A stretch of DNA of 64,000 bases. Source: Acinetobacter sp. BY419 (GTDB lineage: Bacteria; Pseudomonadota; Gammaproteobacteria; Pseudomonadales; Moraxellaceae). The translations under genes were made by a program, and so were the position numbers. The DNA is taken from NCBI RefSeq assembly GCF_019038395.1, contig NZ_JAGFXZ010000008.1, positions 35,445 through 99,444 on the forward strand, written 5' to 3'. The notes beneath the pieces are model-generated. The model saw only the letters and a program-made list of their open reading frames with translations, had not been told where the DNA came from and searched no databases. Each line of letters starts with the position of its first letter. The first letter of the stretch is position 1. Positions 19,205 through 29,030 of the stretch are shown here, in pieces.

Positions 19205-19510
19205 TTATTTTTGCGCAGACTCGTTTACAGCGTCACGTAATGCCTTGCCTGGTTTAAAGTGCGGCACTGCCTTTGCAGCCACCTCTACAGATTTACCAGT
19301 TTTCGGGTTACGACCTACGCGCGGTTCACGGTGATGCAATGCAAAACTACCAAATCCACGAATCTCGATACGATTATCAGATGATAAAGCTTCTATCATT
19401 TGATCAATCATAATTTTAACTGCCTCTTCTACCAGAGGCTCAGCCAAATGTGGATTTTTTAACGCAATACGCTCTATTAAGTCAGACTTATTAAGTGCTT
19501 CAGTAGTCAT
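19205..19510 (-). CDS. ihfB: Integration host factor subunit beta
   Basis: A 101-residue DNA-bending protein that pairs with IhfA. The HU/IHF fold is clear: helical N-terminus, then [25 protein letters not shown] (near residues 45-68), which holds the beta-arm Pro-Arg-Gly type motif, and GKALRDAVN at the end. It sits directly behind rpsA, as in many gammaproteobacteria, but a strong hairpin separates the two. Confidence 0.96.
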   Translation of the reverse strand: MTTEALNKSDLIERIALKNPHLAEPLVEEAVKIMIDQMIEALSSDNRIEIRGFGSFALHHREPRVGRNPKTGKSVEVAAKAVPHFKPGKALRDAVNESAQK

Positions 19511-19575
19511 CTGCGACCTCTTTAATTATCAAGCTACTTGGGATCTATTCCCAGATAATAACCTGTTTAAATACA

Positions 19576-19613
19576 AAACGGTAGCGCAATAATTAAATAC
19601 TACGCTACCGTTT
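19576..19613 (-). terminator. Hairpin/terminator behind rpsA
   Basis: An 11-bp perfect inverted repeat, AAACGGTAGCG and CGCTACCGTTT, with a 16-base AT-rich loop. On the minus strand it is followed by TTTTGTATTT. It begins about 60 bases after the rpsA stop and precedes ihfB, so it probably attenuates read-through. Confidence 0.7.
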
Positions 19614-19673
19614 ACAGTATTTGTATAAAAAGTATTAGTTAACTTACATTAACAATACAATTCAAACGCTTAC

Positions 19674-21353
19674 TTAGTTGCTCATTTGCGCTTTGATCAG
19701 ATCACCAATAGTCTTAGGACCATTTTCTTGACCAGCTGCTGGAGCTGTTTTCAAGTTAGCAACTGCTTCTTTCTCTTCAGCTTCGTCTTTCGCTTTGATA
19801 GACAAGTTGATTGCGCGAGATTTACGATCAACGTTGATGATCTTCGCTTCAACTTCTTGACCAACTTCAAGGAACTTAGTTGCATCTTCAACGCGATCGC
19901 GGTTGATTTCAGATGCTTTCAGAGTCGCTTCAACTTCGTCAGCTAACTTAACAGTTGCGCCTTTAGCATCAACTGCAGTTACAGTACCTTTAACCAACGC
20001 ACCGCGTTCGTTAGCAGCAAGGAAATCATTGAACGGATCGTTGTTCATTTGCTTGATGCCAAGGCTGATACGGTTGCCTTCAGCGTCTACAGAAAGGATA
20101 ACCGCTTCAACAGTGTCGCCTTTCTTGTAACGACGAATCGCTTCTTCGCCTTGTTCGTTCCAAGAAATATCAGACAGGTGAACTAGACCGTCGATACCGC
20201 CTGGTAAACCGATGAAGATACCGAAGTCAGTGATAGATTTGATCGTACCAGAAACTTTCTCGCCTTTGTCGTGGTCTTTAGCAAACTCTTCCCATGGGTT
20301 AGCACGAGTTTGTTTGATACCAAGAGAAATACGACGACGCTCTTCATCAACTTCAAGAACCATAACATCAACTTCGTCACCAATCTGAACAACTTTAGAT
20401 GGGTGGATGTTTTTGTTAGTGTGATCCATTTCTGAAACGTGTACTAAACCTTCAACGCCTTCAGCGATTTCAGCGAAACAACCATAGTCAGTCAGGTTAG
20501 TTACGCGCGCTTTAACGATTGAACCTTTAGGGTAACGGTTCATGATCGCTAACCATGGATCTTCGCCAAGTTGTTTAAGACCTAGAGAAACACGGTTACG
20601 TTCGCGGTCGAACTTAAGGACTTTAACAGTAACTTCTTGACCCACTTCAACAACTTCTGAAGGGTGCTTGATGCGTTTCCAAGCCATATCAGTGATGTGA
20701 AGAAGACCATCAATACCGCCAAGGTCAACGAATGCGCCGTAGTCAGTAAGATTTTTGATAGTACCAGTAACTGTTTGACCTTCTTCAAGCTGAGCAAGAA
20801 GAGCTTCACGGTCAGCTGAAGATTCAGCTTCCATAACAGCACGACGTGAAACAACAACGTTGTTACGTTTAGCGTCAAGTTTGATTACTTTAAATTCTAA
20901 CTCTTTACCTTCTAGGTGAGTAGTATCACGAATAGGACGAGTATCAACTAAAGAACCTGGAAGGAACGCACGTACTGGACCGATGTCAACAGTGAAACCA
21001 CCTTTAACTTTACCAGAGATAACACCAGTAACGATTTCGCCGTCTTCAAAGATTTTTTCAAGTTTAGTCCAAGTTTCTGCGCGTTTAGCTTTTTCGCGAG
21101 AAAGAACTGTTTGACCCATACCATTGTCAAGTGCTTCAACAACTACGTCTACAGTGTCGCCAACTTGAACTTCAAGTTCGCGCTGTTCATTTAAGAACTC
21201 AGCACGGTCAACAATGCCTTCAGATTTAAGGCCAGTGTCAACAGTTACCCAATCAGAGTCAATGCTTACTACAACGCCCTGGATTACTGCACCCTTTTCA
21301 ACGTTGAGGTTTAATTCGCTTGCTTCAAAGAGGGCTGCAAAAGATTCGGTCAT
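19674..21353 (-). CDS. rpsA: 30S ribosomal protein S1
   Basis: A 559-residue protein (E. coli 557) made of six S1 RNA-binding repeats at about residues 20-86, 105-170, 190-260, 275-345, 362-432 and 450-520. The repeats show signature turns such as [18 protein letters not shown] and [15 protein letters not shown]. It delivers mRNA to the 30S subunit and is essential in related bacteria. It lies downstream of cmk with a 110-base leader, where S1 of related bacteria regulates its own translation. Codon use is visibly more biased than the neighbours, as expected for a highly expressed gene. Confidence 0.98.
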   Translation of the reverse strand: MTESFAALFEASELNLNVEKGAVIQGVVVSIDSDWVTVDTGLKSEGIVDRAEFLNEQRELEVQVGDTVDVVVEALDNGMGQTVLSREKAKRAETWTKLEKIFEDGEIVTGVISGKVKGGFTVDIGPVRAFLPGSLVDTRPIRDTTHLEGKELEFKVIKLDAKRNNVVVSRRAVMEAESSADREALLAQLEEGQTVTGTIKNLTDYGAFVDLGGIDGLLHITDMAWKRIKHPSEVVEVGQEVTVKVLKFDRERNRVSLGLKQLGEDPWLAIMNRYPKGSIVKARVTNLTDYGCFAEIAEGVEGLVHVSEMDHTNKNIHPSKVVQIGDEVDVMVLEVDEERRRISLGIKQTRANPWEEFAKDHDKGEKVSGTIKSITDFGIFIGLPGGIDGLVHLSDISWNEQGEEAIRRYKKGDTVEAVILSVDAEGNRISLGIKQMNNDPFNDFLAANERGALVKGTVTAVDAKGATVKLADEVEATLKASEINRDRVEDATKFLEVGQEVEAKIINVDRKSRAINLSIKAKDEAEEKEAVANLKTAPAAGQENGPKTIGDLIKAQMSN

Positions 21354-21463
21354 GATATTTCCGATAAAGTCAGCGGTCTTGGATCAGACAAGGCCGGTTT
21401 AATTAAGCATCTACATAGTCCATATAAAACTGATCAAGCTATGCGTTTGCTGATAAAATTAGG

Positions 21464-22147
21464 TTAATTTGCTAACTGCTGATCCACATAAGCGGTCATC
21501 AGTTGGAATACTTCATCGATGTTCAAAGTTGAACTATCGATAACGTAAGCATCATCGGCAGGCTTGAGTGGAGCGACAGTGCGTTCCATATCTCGTTTAT
21601 CGCGTGCGATGATATTAGCTAAAATGTCGTTTATTTTAACATCCAGCCCCATACCCTGCAACTGCTTTACACGTCTTTGCGCGCGCGATTCAGCCGAGGC
21701 GGTCAAATATATTTTTGCCTGGGCGTTTGGAAAGATACTTGTGGCCATATCGCGCCCGTCTGCCACCAGACCCGGCGCCTGTGCAAAAGCATGCTGACGT
21801 GAAACCATCGCCATTCTAAGCTCAGGAATTGCTGCGACTTTTGAAGCAAATTCCCCCACCCGCTCAGTGCGAATGGTTTGGGACACATCTTCGCCATCCA
21901 GCCACACCTGCACCCCGGTTTCGGTACTGACAAACTGGATATCCAAATTTGTTGCAATTTGTACGCATTCCGGCAATTTTGTGTCCAATGAATCCAGCAA
22001 ATCATGTTGATGCAATGACAAACCCAAAAGGCGGTATAAAGCACCAGAATCTAATAAGTGAAACTGATAATGGGCAGCCAGTTTCGCTGCCAACGTGCCT
22101 TTGCCAGACCCACTTGGACCATCAATGGTAATAATTTGAACTGTCAT
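21464..22147 (-). CDS. cmk: Cytidylate kinase
   Basis: Phosphorylates CMP and dCMP to diphosphates. In 227 residues it shows the P-loop [16 protein letters not shown] near residue 9, the CMP-binding [10 protein letters not shown] near residue 32, VADGRDMAT near 128 and the lid region around [17 protein letters not shown] near 190. It directly precedes rpsA, the conserved cmk-rpsA order of gammaproteobacteria. Confidence 0.96.
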   Translation of the reverse strand: MTVQIITIDGPSGSGKGTLAAKLAAHYQFHLLDSGALYRLLGLSLHQHDLLDSLDTKLPECVQIATNLDIQFVSTETGVQVWLDGEDVSQTIRTERVGEFASKVAAIPELRMAMVSRQHAFAQAPGLVADGRDMATSIFPNAQAKIYLTASAESRAQRRVKQLQGMGLDVKINDILANIIARDKRDMERTVAPLKPADDAYVIDSSTLNIDEVFQLMTAYVDQQLAN

Positions 22148-22164
22148 TGCTTTCCCGTTGTTGT

Positions 22165-22596
22165 TTAAACAGATTTTGCGAGTTTTGTCAGGCCTAGTTT
22201 AATCGCTACCTGTAACTGTGCAAGGATTAATTTACTCACAAAAGGCGCACGTGCCTGCAATTCAATCGTATAAGTCACTAGCGTTTTGTCATCAGCCAGT
22301 GCTTCAAATTCAATAATGCCCAAATGATGCTTGATCAAGGGATTTTTAATAATCTGATATTCAATGCGAGCATTCGGCTCAAATAAAGTAATCTGTTCTT
22401 TTAGAGGTTTTACTGGCCCCACTCCCAATGCACGTACCGAACCGAGTCCATCTGGATATTCAGCATTTGCAGAATCCTTGATTCGTTCAACCTGCATCGG
22501 TGCGAAAGCAATATTGTAGGTGGCATGCTTAGACATTAAATCAAAGACATCATCAAGAGCTGCCGGGAATTCTTTTTTTACTTGAATGCTGTTCAT
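22165..22596 (-). CDS. SRPBCC-superfamily protein (polyketide cyclase/START-like)
   Basis: A 143-residue protein with the helix-grip pattern of SRPBCC proteins. It has an N-terminal strand and helix ([15 protein letters not shown]), a central sheet ([21 protein letters not shown]) and a long C-terminal helix. Such folds bind hydrophobic ligands or act as lipid/polyketide handling proteins; no substrate can be given. It sits 17 bases upstream of cmk on the same strand and is probably cotranscribed. Confidence 0.75.
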   Translation of the reverse strand: MNSIQVKKEFPAALDDVFDLMSKHATYNIAFAPMQVERIKDSANAEYPDGLGSVRALGVGPVKPLKEQITLFEPNARIEYQIIKNPLIKHHLGIIEFEALADDKTLVTYTIELQARAPFVSKLILAQLQVAIKLGLTKLAKSV

Positions 22597-22656
22597 TATT
22601 GTTCCTGAAGAGTGTAGTTATTTGAAAGTGAGCAAATTTTAGCGGATAAAATAGAT

Positions 22657-23172
22657 TTATTTCTGCGTATTTAATAACTTTTCTTGTAACTTGAGTTGTC
22701 GTTTCTGCTTACGGCGCAGCTTGAAAAATGCACTGAGCTGTTCAGAACATTGCTGCTGCATACAGCCTGCTTCGAAAGGAAATACGTGATTATAGTAGCC
22801 GGTTTCAAATAGTTGACGCGCACTCACCAATGAACCCGCTTTCGCTTCAAATGCCCCAAATACCACCTTTGAAACCCGTGCATGCACCAGCGCACCAACA
22901 CACATGGTACAAGGTTCTAAAGTCACATACAGTACCGCATCATCAGGCAAGCGATAATTCCGGATATTTTGACAGGCATCACGCAGCGCTACAATCTCTG
23001 CATGCGCAGTGGGATCATTCAACGAGATCGGTGCATTAAATCCCTGACCAATGATCTGATTCTGGCTGACGATAATCGCACCTACTGGAATTTCTCCTTG
23101 TGCAGCAGCAAGTGCAGCCTGCTCGTAAGCACACTGCATCCAGTATTCATCTGTAAATTGTGTTTCGGACAT
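22657..23172 (-). CDS. tadA: tRNA-specific adenosine deaminase
   Basis: Converts A34 to inosine in the tRNA-Arg(ACG) anticodon. The zinc site is complete: HAEIVALRDA (near residue 57) and PCTMCVGALVHARV (near 87-100) with the proton-shuttling Glu. The 171 residues include a basic C-terminal helix (LRRKQKRQLKLQEKLL) suited to tRNA contact. It follows the crotonase-type gene by 6 bases. Confidence 0.95.
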   Translation of the reverse strand: MSETQFTDEYWMQCAYEQAALAAAQGEIPVGAIIVSQNQIIGQGFNAPISLNDPTAHAEIVALRDACQNIRNYRLPDDAVLYVTLEPCTMCVGALVHARVSKVVFGAFEAKAGSLVSARQLFETGYYNHVFPFEAGCMQQQCSEQLSAFFKLRRKQKRQLKLQEKLLNTQK

Positions 23173-23178
23173 CGAGGC

Positions 23179-24300
23179 TTAAATCACACCATAATGCTTG
23201 AGCAACTCATTCCAGCTTTCAATGCTTGTAACTGGAGGATTTCCTGACAGAATACCTTTTAAGCTCATATCTGTACCCTGCTTCCATTCCGGTGACAAGT
23301 CTTTATCGACCAGACGTGCTCGCACACCTTCCACAAAATCATGATCACGGATTTTCCAGTCTGAGATCTGAACTTCCAGCTCAAAAACTTCCTTCCAGGA
23401 ATGTACCTGCTTGCCCCATTGCCATAATAGCCAAGTCAAGGCTGCGGTGGTTGGTGAACCTTTTTTCAGGTTTTCACTGGCCTGACGTAACCAGTCACTG
23501 CGTGCATCACTCAGGCCAATAATCGATTCATAATCATGCTCGAAGTTAACACCACGGCAAACACTCTGAATCACATCCAGAGAATTTTGCAGCGGTCCCG
23601 GCCCCACCGGACGGTGCATACTATTGAGTGTGTCATCAATGGCACGGAAGTCGCCCGCAGGATAATGATCCCAATCGATATTAATGACTTTATCTAATAC
23701 CGAATCACGTTGTGCATCACAAATATGCGTTGCCCAGCCAATACCATAAGCGCCCGCAGCGGTCATGATTGAACCAGTCAATCCGTTAAACAAGCCAATC
23801 GCACCACGATCTGCCAGGAAGCGGGTTGCACCCACGTCCGGATATAAACCGATATTGATCTCAGGCATCGCCAAACGCGAATATGGGGTCACTAAACGGA
23901 AAGGCGCCGCCATAAACAGGCCCAAACCACCACCCATTACATAACCTTCACCCCAGACTAAAACCGGTTTAGCGTAATTATGCAGTAACAGGTCGAGCGC
24001 ATACTCCTGCTCAAAGAACTTATTGGCAGCCGCCACTTCATCATTAATGACCAGTTGACGCAGCTTACGCACATCCCCACCGGCACAGAATGCTTTGGGT
24101 GTGGTTGAATCCAGCCAGATGGCTTTTACGCTGTCATCACGATGAAAATCCCGAAAGACTTCCAGAAGTGCGGAAGCAATCGACTCATCGAGAGCATGCA
24201 AAGATTTCGGACGATTTAAACGAACGATACGCCAACCATTGTGCGCTTCTTCAACAATCAGATCCGGATGATAATGTTTAGTAAGGGGAGAATATTTCAT
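23179..24300 (-). CDS. 3-hydroxyisobutyryl-CoA hydrolase-like crotonase
   Basis: A 373-residue crotonase-fold enzyme of the ECH_2/HIBCH type, which in valine breakdown hydrolyses 3-hydroxyisobutyryl-CoA. Diagnostic segments are RPKSLHALDESI, FCAGGDVRKL (oxyanion hole, near residue 68), GEGYVMGGGLGL (near 114) and the catalytic Glu/Asp block MPEINIGLYPDVG (near 145). The ATG at 24300 is chosen because it overlaps the ung stop as ATGA, a classic coupled start; a TTG 15 bases upstream is possible. Pairing with ung looks incidental, and other valine-pathway genes are not nearby. Confidence 0.85.
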   Translation of the reverse strand: MKYSPLTKHYHPDLIVEEAHNGWRIVRLNRPKSLHALDESIASALLEVFRDFHRDDSVKAIWLDSTTPKAFCAGGDVRKLRQLVINDEVAAANKFFEQEYALDLLLHNYAKPVLVWGEGYVMGGGLGLFMAAPFRLVTPYSRLAMPEINIGLYPDVGATRFLADRGAIGLFNGLTGSIMTAAGAYGIGWATHICDAQRDSVLDKVINIDWDHYPAGDFRAIDDTLNSMHRPVGPGPLQNSLDVIQSVCRGVNFEHDYESIIGLSDARSDWLRQASENLKKGSPTTAALTWLLWQWGKQVHSWKEVFELEVQISDWKIRDHDFVEGVRARLVDKDLSPEWKQGTDMSLKGILSGNPPVTSIESWNELLKHYGVI

Positions 24301-25010
24301 GCGTCCAGCTGCCAATCTATAGGCTCAATGCCATGTTGCTTGAGGTAGTTGTTCGATTTTGAAAATACTTTACAACCAAAAAAACCACCACGGTTTGCGG
24401 CTAAAGGCGATGGATGTGCGGCCTTTAACACGAGATGCTTGTCTTGATTGATGCGCTGTCCTTTACGCTGTGCGTATGCGCCCCAAAGAATAAAGACAAT
24501 ATGTTCACGCTGCTCATTTAATACATCAATAACGTGATCGGTAAATTCTTCCCAACCGCGCTTCTGATGCGAAGTCGGCTGACCTGCTTCCACGGTCAGT
24601 ACTGCATTAAGCAAAAGCACACCCTGCTCTGCCCAGTGCGTCAAGTCACCATGCTTGGGTTTTTCCACCCCAACATCAGCATGTAACTCATGAAAAATAT
24701 TACGCAAAGATGGAGGTAATGCAACCCCCTTTTGCACTGAAAAGCTTAATCCATGCGCCTGATTTGGGCCATGATAAGGATCCTGCCCTAAAATCACCAC
24801 TTTCACCCGATCTAGCGGTGTGGTATTTAAAGCATTAAAAATCAGATGATTGGGAGGATAAATGATTTTATCTGCTTTTTTTTCTTCAATGAGAAATGCT
24901 TTTAATTCATCCATTTTCGGACTAAGTAAAAACTCACTCAATCCATATTTCCAGCTTTCATCCAACTGAACTTTATTCAGTTTGGCCAGTTGCTGTTCAT
25001 TTAAAGACAT
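24297..25010 (-). CDS. ung: Uracil-DNA glycosylase
   Basis: Family-1 enzyme that excises uracil from DNA. In 237 residues it has the water-activating loop GQDPYHGPNQAHGLSFS (Asp near residue 74), the LLNAVLTVE block and the DNA-intercalation loop HPSPLAANRGGFFGC (near 195-210). Length is typical. Its stop overlaps the next gene by four bases. Confidence 0.97.
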   Translation of the reverse strand: MSLNEQQLAKLNKVQLDESWKYGLSEFLLSPKMDELKAFLIEEKKADKIIYPPNHLIFNALNTTPLDRVKVVILGQDPYHGPNQAHGLSFSVQKGVALPPSLRNIFHELHADVGVEKPKHGDLTHWAEQGVLLLNAVLTVEAGQPTSHQKRGWEEFTDHVIDVLNEQREHIVFILWGAYAQRKGQRINQDKHLVLKAAHPSPLAANRGGFFGCKVFSKSNNYLKQHGIEPIDWQLDA

Positions 25011-25036
25011 TCTTCAATCCTAAATCTATGTCAATG

Positions 25037-25063
25037 GATTTAAAGTCACGCAGACTTTAAATC
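25037..25063 (-). terminator. Hairpin overlapping the queD-like stop codon
   Basis: A perfect 11-bp stem, GATTTAAAGTC/GACTTTAAATC with an ACGCA loop. The stop codon at 25057-25059 lies inside one arm. No strong T-tract follows on the minus strand, so it may slow or attenuate transcription or protect the mRNA end. Confidence 0.45.
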
Positions 25064-25653
25064 TGTACCTGTAAATCTACTGTAGGGTTATGAAATGGCG
25101 TGCCGTGTTTGAGCTTGGCAAACATGTCGGGATCGGTCCATTCAGCTTGCACCTGTTCAGAGAACTCAATTTGTTCCAGACTGAGAATCCCCATCTGTTC
25201 ATTTTGAATATCTTCTAAAAAGCTTTGTGCATAACCGGTATCGGTTTCATGCACAATCACAGAATAGACCTCGACATCACCTTCGCCATTTTGAGTAACA
25301 GTCGATGCCAGCACTTGTTGTGCAAGAAAGAAGAAAATACGTGAAAACTGCTCTGCCGATGGTGATACCGGTAAAGATACCCAACGCGCACTGAAATTCT
25401 TGCAGGCCTGAATATATTCCGGGTCGTCATTTTGCCAGAAACAGATGGCATGATCGAAAGAATCAAAGAAATCCTTAATCACACCTTTAAGCAGACCAAA
25501 GTCATAGACCATTTGACCATGATCTAACTTCGAGGCTTTCAGCAATAACTCGACTTTATAACTATGACCATGAATTGAACGCTTACAACGGTCTGACGTG
25601 CAGTTACGCACAATATGAGCATTCTCAAACTTAAATAACTTACGAATTAACAT
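25057..25653 (-). CDS. queD: QueD-like 6-carboxytetrahydropterin synthase (PTPS family)
   Basis: PTPS-fold enzyme. QueD makes 6-carboxytetrahydropterin in the queuosine/7-deazaguanine pathway. Zinc ligands are visible in FENAH (near residue 13) and IHGHSYKVEL (near 28-36), with the preceding Cys-Lys-Arg carrying the catalytic Cys. FDHA, PSAEQFSR and HETDTGYAQ supply the family's later blocks. At 198 residues it is well above the usual ~120. The extra length lies between FDHA and PSAEQ and in a ~50-residue C-terminal extension (NEQMGILSLEQI to the end). Substrate assignment is therefore a little less sure than the fold. Confidence 0.8.
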   Translation of the reverse strand: MLIRKLFKFENAHIVRNCTSDRCKRSIHGHSYKVELLLKASKLDHGQMVYDFGLLKGVIKDFFDSFDHAICFWQNDDPEYIQACKNFSARWVSLPVSPSAEQFSRIFFFLAQQVLASTVTQNGEGDVEVYSVIVHETDTGYAQSFLEDIQNEQMGILSLEQIEFSEQVQAEWTDPDMFAKLKHGTPFHNPTVDLQVQI

Positions 25654-25805
25654 ATGCCGTCATGTCGTCAAAAAATAGGTGAATTAATTTTGATTATAAA
25701 GCAAAAGTGAAGCTTTGAGGATTAATTTTGCTGTTCAATAGCATAGGGAAAAGGGATCAGCCCGGCATTCGAATATATACGGACTGTATAATTCATGAAC
25801 TGCGC

Positions 25806-26771
25806 TTAAAATGGTGCCATGCTGCGATAAGCCACATACACTTGTTTGTCCTGCCGCACCAGATCACTGCTAAACTGACGCTTGCGTTCGCTTAATACTA
25901 CTTCAATTTGGGCTTTAAAATAATTGGATTGCACACCCAGCAGGCTATTCAACAGATTACGCTTGCCAGCATCGACCTGGGCGAAAGGTTCAATTGCCCA
26001 CAGTTCAGACACATTAGAAAAGTGCTCTAGATTGGATTGACGCTGATCCAGCAATTGTTGCACCGCATTTACGTCCAGCTTTTCATCCATGCTGGCCAGA
26101 AGAAAAGCAGAGGCTGTATTGATATTGACCGGACTTTCCTGCATCGGTGCAGCACTCAGATAAGGTGCTATCAGCTTGTACTTATTTTCCTCAAAGCCGC
26201 GTACCAGCTTTAATTCCTCTACGCTATGAAATTTTGCATTCGGTGGCAAAGCGGCATTGGGCAAGCCTTGATAATAATTAGATTCTGCACCCATTCCGCC
26301 ACTAACCAGCTCGTTTTCATCCTGCCAGTCAATCACCGCCTCACTGAGCTGCTCTGGCAAACCGACGCGCTTTAAAATCAGCTCGAACCATGCTTTGGCA
26401 TTTTCATTGACGGTATCTTCGGCAGTGATCAGGCTATTTAAATTAAACTTTCCCGATTCATCCTGTATTTTTCCGGAAACATAACCGTCTTCTACCGGAA
26501 AAGCCGGCATTGGCTGCGCCCAGGTTTCCTGCAGATGATCAACCTCTGCGGCATTTTCAGCATCATCCACCAATAGTTCAGAAAAAAAAGCTTCAGCACT
26601 TTTGGCATACATCAGCGACTGATTCTGCCGCATCAGATAGGCTGTACTTTCAGCCGTTGCAGCCTGACGCTGCGCAATCGTGGCAGCAAGGATGGTCGCC
26701 AATGCCACCATCACCAGAATGGTAATCAGGGCAATTCCCTGCTGCTGTTTCATCATCACACTATTGCTCAT
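25806..26771 (-). CDS. gspK: Type II secretion minor pseudopilin GspK
   Basis: A 321-residue minor pseudopilin forming the tip of the secretion pseudopilus with GspI and GspJ. The prepilin cleavage site is QQQG/IALITILVMVALATILAA near residue 12. As usual for GspK the +5 Glu of other pseudopilins is absent. The large globular domain has the typical DESGKFNLNSL and VNINTASAFLLAS segments. It is last of the gspH-I-J-K cluster, 20 bases behind gspJ. Confidence 0.93.
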   Translation of the reverse strand: MSNSVMMKQQQGIALITILVMVALATILAATIAQRQAATAESTAYLMRQNQSLMYAKSAEAFFSELLVDDAENAAEVDHLQETWAQPMPAFPVEDGYVSGKIQDESGKFNLNSLITAEDTVNENAKAWFELILKRVGLPEQLSEAVIDWQDENELVSGGMGAESNYYQGLPNAALPPNAKFHSVEELKLVRGFEENKYKLIAPYLSAAPMQESPVNINTASAFLLASMDEKLDVNAVQQLLDQRQSNLEHFSNVSELWAIEPFAQVDAGKRNLLNSLLGVQSNYFKAQIEVVLSERKRQFSSDLVRQDKQVYVAYRSMAPF

Positions 26772-26791
26772 CTGCTTCTTATTCTTCTGTT

Positions 26792-27427
26792 TTAACTGGT
26801 CAACCCCGAATTCTGGTTATCGAGCAGAAAGTCTGTATTGAGTAAACTAAACATCCATTCATAGCTGACACCATTTACGGTTAAATTGATTTTAATGCCT
26901 TTGGGTAAGCGCTTTTTCTGCTCTAATTGGTTCAGATCTGCAGAAGCATCAGGCCATTGCGTGATTTCATTCGGATTCAGCACCACGATCTGGAATTGCT
27001 CAACCTCGGATAATAAAATACTGGATTCCGGCTGATCACGTCCAGTCTGATTCAGGTTGCGGTATTTCAGTCGGTAGAGTCTCTTTTCATCGGCCCGATA
27101 CTGATATTCAATACGCTCATCTGGAGAGATTCCTTGTTCCAGAGGATCAGTCACCCCGGTTTTACTAAAATTAAAACGTCCATTTTGCAAAACCAAGGCC
27201 GGTTGAATATCACCATTAATATTGGCTGTTAGAGGAACTGTCTGTACCGTATCCCGCAAGATTTGCTGATAAGTGCTTTGCAACTGCCCCAAACGCTGCT
27301 CATGAATCGTATTTTGATCTTTGGTTTTGACAATATAATCAAAAACTTTCCAGCCCAAAGCAGACAGTACGGCAAAGATCGCAATTGCAACCAGTAATTC
27401 GACCAGGGTAAATCCTTTAGGCTTCAT
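26792..27427 (-). CDS. gspJ: Type II secretion minor pseudopilin GspJ
   Basis: A 211-residue minor pseudopilin. The methylated prepilin signal is KPKG/FTLVELLVAIAIFAVLSALG with Glu at +5, followed by the pseudopilin globular part with RYRADEKRLYRLKYRN-type strands and a C-terminal SYEWMFSLLN strand. It overlaps the gspI stop by four bases (ATGA), indicating coupled translation. Membrane-anchored until extracted into the pseudopilus. Confidence 0.93.
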   Translation of the reverse strand: MKPKGFTLVELLVAIAIFAVLSALGWKVFDYIVKTKDQNTIHEQRLGQLQSTYQQILRDTVQTVPLTANINGDIQPALVLQNGRFNFSKTGVTDPLEQGISPDERIEYQYRADEKRLYRLKYRNLNQTGRDQPESSILLSEVEQFQIVVLNPNEITQWPDASADLNQLEQKKRLPKGIKINLTVNGVSYEWMFSLLNTDFLLDNQNSGLTS

Positions 27428-27825
27428 GGGGTATTGTTCATGCGGTGATTAAAGAACATCAAGCTGCTGATCCCGGATGCAACTTGGCCGGTATCCTGAT
27501 TGACCAGACTGACCTGTAGTTCAATACGCTGTACATTGGGGCTAATCGTCGGTTCACTGCGCTTGTCAATCTGCCAAGTTTCGCCTTGCTGGGTCAGTTG
27601 TTTGGAGGCCATGCCATCCATCCATTCCTGATTGATTTCCATTTGCGCCACTTCATTCAGGGCGACAAACTGCGCTTTAGTACGCAGAATGGCATTTGAA
27701 GTAGATTGAGTATATTGCATTGCGACTTTGGTCAACGTCATGGCTGCGGTGGCGAAAATTGCCAGTGCGACCATCACCTCCAGCAAGGTAAAGCCTGAGC
27801 TACGCTGTGAGGATCTAGCCTTCAT
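27424..27825 (-). CDS. gspI: Type II secretion minor pseudopilin GspI
   Basis: A 133-residue minor pseudopilin with prepilin site SSG/FTLLEVMVALAIFATAAMTL (Glu at +5). The globular part contains NAILRTKAQFVALNEVAQME, typical of GspI. The ATG at 27825 is chosen because it gives a normal leader (M-K-A-R-S-S...G). It overlaps the gspH end by 11 bases; a TTG 39 bases upstream would give an implausible hydrophobic leader. Confidence 0.9.
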   Translation of the reverse strand: MKARSSQRSSGFTLLEVMVALAIFATAAMTLTKVAMQYTQSTSNAILRTKAQFVALNEVAQMEINQEWMDGMASKQLTQQGETWQIDKRSEPTISPNVQRIELQVSLVNQDTGQVASGISSLMFFNHRMNNTP

Positions 27826-28366
27826 TGACTTTCCCCAGATGATCAATTTCAATCGCAGAGCCAATTTCGCGATCTTCTAAAAAGAACTGAATGCGTACCG
27901 GCTTGACCTCACCATTACCCAGCCAGATCAATTGAGGCGAATTGGCCTGAGTCAGGTCACGATTTTGTGCATTGGCATACCGCTGCGGCTCTAGCGCCTG
28001 AATCTGGAAGGAAACATGATCGGGCAAATTACGTAATTTGAAATCTGCATAACTTTGCCATTTCTCATTTTGCAGGTTCTGCTCAGCTTGGGCTGCAGAA
28101 CGATATTCCACCACCCCATAACGAAACGGTGAAACATCGGTTGCTGGCTGAGTTTCAAGGGCCAATATTCTGGACTGGTCATTGGCCTCACGCATAACGC
28201 GCTGCAGGTCTAATAATAAAATCTCACGTGCCTGCATCGCTTTGCGATGATCAACACCACTGGTATTTAACAGCACCAGGGATGCCATGATACCCATAAT
28301 CACAATCACCACCATCAATTCGATTAAGGTAAAGCCACGAACTGTGCTATGCGGTGATCTGATCAT
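27815..28366 (-). CDS. gspH: Type II secretion minor pseudopilin GspH
   Basis: A 183-residue minor pseudopilin. Prepilin cleavage VRG/FTLIELMVVIVIMGIMASLV, Glu at +5. The C-terminal GspH domain has a variable middle and ends in a strand (DREIGSAIEIDHLGKV). It is first of the gspH-I-J-K cluster and starts only 9 bases after the TetR gene stop. The major pseudopilin gspG and the core secreton genes are not in this window. Confidence 0.88.
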   Translation of the reverse strand: MIRSPHSTVRGFTLIELMVVIVIMGIMASLVLLNTSGVDHRKAMQAREILLLDLQRVMREANDQSRILALETQPATDVSPFRYGVVEYRSAAQAEQNLQNEKWQSYADFKLRNLPDHVSFQIQALEPQRYANAQNRDLTQANSPQLIWLGNGEVKPVRIQFFLEDREIGSAIEIDHLGKVNEG

Positions 28367-28375
28367 AAGACGACC

Positions 28376-28996
28376 TTAGGCAAACTGCTCGGCAGAATGC
28401 GCCTGTTTGGGTAAAGCCAGTGCCTGATCAATATAGGCTACACGCAAGGTATCGCGTGAACCCAAGTAACGCTGATAGAAACTGGAATTGAGAATTGCAG
28501 CAGCACCATGGGTCAGCGACCAGATCGAAGCCAGATAATCACGTACCGACATACGGCTATTGATTGAATCCAGATACCTTTCTGTCATGCGGATAATCAG
28601 ACGCAAACGCTGCTTACGCACCTGATACAGCTCACTGAACAGGTGCTGAATCCCGACTCCTGTCGTTGACAGTCGTTCTTCAATCTGGTGAAACAACACA
28701 GTACGTTCTGGATGATGTAAATGATGCAGCATAAAGAAGGCTAGATGTTCAGGAAAAGCCTTTTCACTATCCTGAATCATTTCCAGCAACATGCGCTCAT
28801 TACGGATAATCAGCAGCATGTACAGTTCATCTTTACTCTGAAAATGCTTATAAAGTGTTCCTTTGGCCAGATCAAGCTCGGCAGCAAGCGCATCTAGCGT
28901 CATTCCTGCTTCACCATTTTCCAACAGGAGCTGTTCTGCGACTTGAAAAATCAAGGTTTCTCTTGCTCGAAACTGAGCCTGACGATCCATCTTCAC
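28376..28996 (-). CDS. TetR-family transcriptional regulator
   Basis: A 206-residue TetR-type repressor. The N-terminal helix-turn-helix is clear: ARETLIFQVAEQLLLENG, MTLDALAAELDLAKGTLYKHF (residues ~12-55). The C-terminal ligand/dimer domain is all-helical. It lies in one transcriptional direction between tatD (34 bases) and gspH (9 bases). That is an unusual position for a TetR protein, so it may be cotranscribed with the pseudopilin genes without controlling them. The target is unknown. Confidence 0.9.
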   Translation of the reverse strand: MKMDRQAQFRARETLIFQVAEQLLLENGEAGMTLDALAAELDLAKGTLYKHFQSKDELYMLLIIRNERMLLEMIQDSEKAFPEHLAFFMLHHLHHPERTVLFHQIEERLSTTGVGIQHLFSELYQVRKQRLRLIIRMTERYLDSINSRMSVRDYLASIWSLTHGAAAILNSSFYQRYLGSRDTLRVAYIDQALALPKQAHSAEQFA

Positions 28997-29030
28997 CCTA
29001 TAAACTCTCTTGTACTTTATATAACTTTAT

